NCBI GenBank assembly: GCA_017880905.1
Contig: JADGRO010000035.1
Coordinates: 1-64,000, forward strand
From: Methylotenera sp.
GTDB lineage: Bacteria; Pseudomonadota; Gammaproteobacteria; Burkholderiales; Methylophilaceae
DNA: 64,000 nucleotides
Reading direction: 5' to 3'
Position 1 is the first letter of the stretch; the number at the start of each line of letters is the position of its first letter. The notes beneath the pieces are model-generated. The model made no database searches, was not told where the DNA came from, and saw nothing but the letters and a program-made list of their open reading frames with translations. This document shows positions 60,293 to 64,000 of the stretch, one piece after another. Made by a program: the position numbers and the translations under genes.

Positions 60293-61732
60293 ATGCGGTC
60301 TTCTTTTGAAAAATTTGGTTTGATTGGCTCCGGTGTTTTAATTGGCGTATTGATTAGCCTTAACTTTTCGGCATTGGCCGATAAAGTCGCCGAGCCACAA
60401 TTACCCATCGATGATTTACGCGTGTTTGCTGAAGTTTTTGGCAAAGTTAAAAGCGATTATGTAGAGCCGGTTGAAGATAAAAAACTTATCAATGAAGCGC
60501 TCACTGGCATGCTAGCTGGTTTAGACCCGCATTCTACTTACATGGATTCCGATGCCTACAAAGATTTACAAGCTGGCACTCAGGGCGAATTTGGCGGTTT
60601 GGGCATTGAAGTTGCGATGGAAGATGGCTTAGTGAAAGTTGTCACGCCGATTGAAGATAGCCCTGCTTACAAAGCTGGTCTTAAAACTGGCGATTTGATT
60701 ATGAAGCTGGACGACACACAAGTGCGTGGCCTAAGCCTGAATGATGCCGTGAAAAAAATGCGCGGCAAGCCAGATACCAAAATTTTACTCACCGTGTTGC
60801 GCAAAGGCGAAGCTAAACCGCTTACTTTTAGTTTAACGCGCGCTATTATTAAAACGCAAAGCGTAAAAAACAAATACATTGAACCCGGCTTCGGCTATGT
60901 GCGCATTACCCAGTTCCAGGAACATACTGGCGAAGACCTTGCCAAAGCGCTTAAAACTTTGCACGACCAAAATAAGGGCCCATTCAAGGGCTTGGTATTA
61001 GATTTACGTAATAACCCAGGTGGCTTGTTGGATTCTGCTGTTGGTGTTTCTGCTGCCTTTCTGCCTAAAGATGATTTAGTGGTTTATACCGAAGGTCGCG
61101 TTGCAGATTCCAAAATGCGTCTGAGCGCTACACCTTTTGATTACGCGCGTCGCGGCAAAGGCGATTATCTGAAAGATGTGCCTGCTGATTACAAAAAAAC
61201 GCCTATGGTTGTATTGATAAATGCAGGCTCTGCTTCGGCTTCTGAAATTGTGGCTGGCGCTTTGCAAGACCATAAACGCGCAACGATATTGGGCATCCAA
61301 AGTTTTGGTAAGGGCTCGGTACAAACCATTTTGCCAATGAATAATGGTAGCGCGATTAAACTCACCACTGCGCGCTACTTCACCCCAAACGGCCGCTCCA
61401 TTCAAGCCAAAGGCATTGTGCCAGATATCCTTGTGGATGACGGTTTTGACCAATCTAATAATCTGCACGAGGCTGATTTAGCCAAGCATTTATCAAACCC
61501 AAAAGACGCAGATGCTAATAAACCAGCTGAAACAAAAGATGCAGATAAAGAAGCTACAGCTAAAGACAAATTGAATGAGAAAAAATTTGCTGAGCAACAA
61601 GGCCCAATTGAACCAGCCAGCAAAGATGATATGCAATTTGTGCAAGCGATGAATGTGCTTAAAGGCTTACCTGTGCAAAAAACGCCAGATGCAAAGCCAG
61701 CTGAAACAAAACCTGCTGACAACAAAAAATAA
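60293..61732 (+). CDS. ctpA: C-terminal processing peptidase (S41)
   Basis: PDZ GLGIEVAMEDGLVKVVTPIEDSPAYKAGLKTGD; GSASASEIVAGALQDHKRATILG; start by AAGGG SD. Confidence 0.95.
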   Translation: MRSSFEKFGLIGSGVLIGVLISLNFSALADKVAEPQLPIDDLRVFAEVFGKVKSDYVEPVEDKKLINEALTGMLAGLDPHSTYMDSDAYKDLQAGTQGEFGGLGIEVAMEDGLVKVVTPIEDSPAYKAGLKTGDLIMKLDDTQVRGLSLNDAVKKMRGKPDTKILLTVLRKGEAKPLTFSLTRAIIKTQSVKNKYIEPGFGYVRITQFQEHTGEDLAKALKTLHDQNKGPFKGLVLDLRNNPGGLLDSAVGVSAAFLPKDDLVVYTEGRVADSKMRLSATPFDYARRGKGDYLKDVPADYKKTPMVVLINAGSASASEIVAGALQDHKRATILGIQSFGKGSVQTILPMNNGSAIKLTTARYFTPNGRSIQAKGIVPDILVDDGFDQSNNLHEADLAKHLSNPKDADANKPAETKDADKEATAKDKLNEKKFAEQQGPIEPASKDDMQFVQAMNVLKGLPVQKTPDAKPAETKPADNKK

Positions 61733-61751
61733 TTAATTCCCCATGACAACG

Positions 61752-61786
61752 GCTCTGCTTATGGAAATTAAGCAGGGCTTTGTTTT
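61752..61786 (+). terminator. Rho-independent terminator after ctpA
   Basis: GCTCTGCTT-atggaaatt-AAGCAGGGC then TTTGTTTT. Confidence 0.75.
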
Positions 61787-61837
61787 ATCATATACTCAAA
61801 TTGCAAATCATCCTCGATTTAGATTAAACTCAACGCT

Positions 61838-62461
61838 ATGCTTTCGGATAAATTAATCATTGCTTTTAACAAGGGTTTACGCACTATATTTGCAGCCAGC
61901 ACCGCTGCGAGACCGCGCCCAGACGCACATTTAGAGGAGCCAACACTTGATGATGCTAGCAAGCAACATGCCGCCGCGCTAATGCGCATTAATCATGTGG
62001 GCGAGGTGTGTGCGCAAGCCTTGTACAGCGGGCAAGCGCTTACATCCAAAAATCAGCAAATTGTAAATGCACTTGAACATGCAGCCAACGAGGAAACGGA
62101 TCATCTCGCCTGGTGCGAAGCACGTATTAACGAGCTTGGCGGGCGTAAAAGCTTGCTTAACCCGCTTTGGTATGCGAGCAGTTTTACGCTAGGCGCAATC
62201 GCTGGCGCGCTGAGCGACAAATGGAATTTAGGTTTTTTGGAGGAGACCGAACAACAAGTATCGGCGCATTTACAAAATCATTTGAATCAACTGGATAAAA
62301 CCGACATTAAAACGCGTACAATTGTGAACCAGATGCAGCAAGAAGAGATGGCTCACGCAGATAGCGCCAAGCAGCTTGGTGCAAGTGAATTGCCTGCACC
62401 AATTAAGGTTGCGATGACTTTCGCATCTAAAATCATGACGAAAACTGCCTATTATATTTAA
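61838..62461 (+). CDS. coq7: 3-demethoxyubiquinol 3-hydroxylase (Coq7)
   Basis: LMRINHVGEVCAQALYSGQAL; EHAANEETDHLAWCEARI; QMQQEEMAHADSA. Confidence 0.95.
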   Translation: MLSDKLIIAFNKGLRTIFAASTAARPRPDAHLEEPTLDDASKQHAAALMRINHVGEVCAQALYSGQALTSKNQQIVNALEHAANEETDHLAWCEARINELGGRKSLLNPLWYASSFTLGAIAGALSDKWNLGFLEETEQQVSAHLQNHLNQLDKTDIKTRTIVNQMQQEEMAHADSAKQLGASELPAPIKVAMTFASKIMTKTAYYI

Positions 62462-62478
62462 CTTAATTTAAGATAAAA

Positions 62479-62796
62479 ATGCAAAAATTTAGTGATGTTT
62501 TGTTAACTCTAGATGGTACCGATGAAGTACAGCGCATCGAGCTGTATCATGAAAATGGCGAACCTGCAGGCGTTATCGAAAATAAGCCTGGTAGCCAAGG
62601 CTCACTTAAGGTTTACAATCATCTCTACAAAATGTATGGTGCAATTACCCTAGATGCGGCTGTAGAAGGCTTGGCGCTTTACGCCGAACACACGGAAGAT
62701 GCCGAAAACTGCCCAGGCAAACACCCGAATGTGGATAGATTAATCAGCGTGTTAGAAAACGAAGAGCCACTTAAGGTAAAAATAATTAACCATTAA
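62479..62796 (+). CDS. Conserved hypothetical, possibly DUF2322-like
   Basis: ORF with clean start after coq7; NKPGSQGSLKVYNHLYKMYGAI. Confidence 0.6.
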   Translation: MQKFSDVLLTLDGTDEVQRIELYHENGEPAGVIENKPGSQGSLKVYNHLYKMYGAITLDAAVEGLALYAEHTEDAENCPGKHPNVDRLISVLENEEPLKVKIINH

Positions 62797-63229
62797 AGTT
62801 TTTAGAAATAGGCGGATGATAAATCAGCTCCAGCAAGTGCCCCACCGGGTCTAGGCAATAAAAACCGTGAGCACCGTCTCTATGTGTTTTAGGCGATTCA
62901 GTTATTTTTACCCCATTCTCAACAAAATACGCATACCAATTGTCCACATCCTGCGGTGTATTTAGCACAAAGCCAATATGATCTAAACGCTGTTGCGCTT
63001 GTGGCGCATAGTCTGCACGGTGTAATGCAAAAACGTCACCGCCATTGGTTAAATACACATTATCCGCATCGGGCTGCCATTCAATCTTCATGCCCATGAT
63101 GTTGGTGTAGAAATCAACCGCAGTTTCTAGCTCTTTTACAAACAAAGCCACGTGACGTATACCTAACATGCCGCTAGGTTTGATTGAATCAGCCTTATGC
63201 ATTTTCGAACGCCCTAATCTCAAAATCAT
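62786..63229 (-). CDS. VOC/glyoxalase family protein
   Basis: LGIRHVALFVKELETAVDFYTNIMGMKIEW; GFYCLDPVGHLLELIYHP. True start may be 63202 or 63172. Confidence 0.9.
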   Translation of the reverse strand: MILRLGRSKMHKADSIKPSGMLGIRHVALFVKELETAVDFYTNIMGMKIEWQPDADNVYLTNGGDVFALHRADYAPQAQQRLDHIGFVLNTPQDVDNWYAYFVENGVKITESPKTHRDGAHGFYCLDPVGHLLELIYHPPISKNFNG

Positions 63230-63620
63230 GCGTAATAGCTACGCATTTACTTAACATGATTGAGGCGGAACAATATTTCTCGGCTGATAATTTCACCGCG
63301 CGTTCTACTTGTGCTTCATTCAAATTATTACCCGTAATCACGAAATGTACATGAATTTTAGTAAACACTTTTGGCACTTCGTCCGCACGTGTCGCATCAA
63401 TTTCTGCCACACAATCCACAATCGGCTGACGAGATTTTTTGAGTATGGTTACCACGTCAAACGAAGTACAAGCCCCCATGCCGATTAGCAGCATTTCCAT
63501 CGGGCGCATGCCAATATTCCGACCACCGCTCTCAGGCGCACCGTCTAGCACTACAGCGTGACCAGTCTCTGATTCGCCGACAAAGCTCACTCCTTCAACC
63601 CATTTAACATGTACTTTCAT
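63195..63620 (-). CDS. OsmC family protein
   Basis: RPMEMLLIGMGACTSFDVVTILKKSRQPI; VERAVKLSAEKYCSASIMLSKCVAI. Confidence 0.92.
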   Translation of the reverse strand: MKVHVKWVEGVSFVGESETGHAVVLDGAPESGGRNIGMRPMEMLLIGMGACTSFDVVTILKKSRQPIVDCVAEIDATRADEVPKVFTKIHVHFVITGNNLNEAQVERAVKLSAEKYCSASIMLSKCVAITHDFEIRAFENA

Positions 63621-63979
63621 TACTTCACATCCAGCAATTCCACATCAAAAATCAGTGTCGCATTTGGCGGAATCACCCCGCCTGCACCGCGTACACCATA
63701 GCCCATTTCCGGTGGAATAATCAACGTGCGTTTGCCGCCAATTTTCATGCCCGCAAAGCCTTCATCCCAACCTTGAATCACTTGACCCGCGCCTAATGCA
63801 AAATCAAATGGCTGTTTTCTATCTAAGCTGCTATCGAATTTTTTACCTTTGTGGTCAGTCGCTTTTTCGTCATACAGCCAACCGGTGTAATGCACGGTGA
63901 CATTAAAGCCAGGCTCTGCCTCGCGGCCTGTACCTACTTGTGTGTCAATTTTTTTTAGTTCTAAGATGCTTGTGGTCAT
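63620..63979 (-). CDS. FKBP-type peptidyl-prolyl cis-trans isomerase
   Basis: VTVHYTGWLYDEKATDHKGKKFDSSLDRKQPFDFALGAGQVIQGWDEGFAGMKIGGKRTLIIPPEMGYG. Confidence 0.96.
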   Translation of the reverse strand: MTTSILELKKIDTQVGTGREAEPGFNVTVHYTGWLYDEKATDHKGKKFDSSLDRKQPFDFALGAGQVIQGWDEGFAGMKIGGKRTLIIPPEMGYGVRGAGGVIPPNATLIFDVELLDVK

Positions 63980-64000
63980 TGCAGATTTTTCCTGTGTTGA

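Overview
A 64 kb chromosomal segment that looks like a methylotrophic betaproteobacterium of the Methylophilaceae / Methylotenera type. This is inferred from an Fae homolog, the leuA-pssA order, tgt / yajC-secD-secF, the cox-ctaA-ctaB block, and general codon and protein character. No database was consulted. Most of the window is dense housekeeping sequence: ffh, leuA, pssA, tgt, yajC-secDF, clpS-clpA, pyrD, olsB/olsA-like acyltransferases, apaH, an aa3/caa3-type cytochrome oxidase operon with assembly factors, queA, proS, lemA/TPM genes, tsaB-rimI-udg, fae, a DinG-type helicase, ctpA and coq7. There are three tRNA genes (Lys-CTT, Arg-CCG, Leu-CAA). I saw no rRNA, CRISPR array, prophage or intact IS element. 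The most interesting signals are small and lie between or across gene starts: (1) a 34-codon leucine-rich ORF in front of leuA whose ATG sits at the predicted transcription start, a candidate leaderless leu leader peptide; (2) a 15-bp hairpin that buries both the Shine-Dalgarno sequence and the AUG of an olsB-like gene; (3) an RHH-domain orphan gene in a repeat-rich island, with a 19-nt perfect palindrome over its -10 box; (4) a 32-nt perfect palindrome in front of an ArsR-SRPBCC cluster; (5) a small dispersed hairpin repeat with two good copies and one weak copy; (6) a TetR-type gene predicted to be leaderless. A 38-aa cox assembly ORF and an edge-truncated CDS are missing from the supplied ORF track. 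All motif and structure claims come from reading by eye and need computational and experimental checks.
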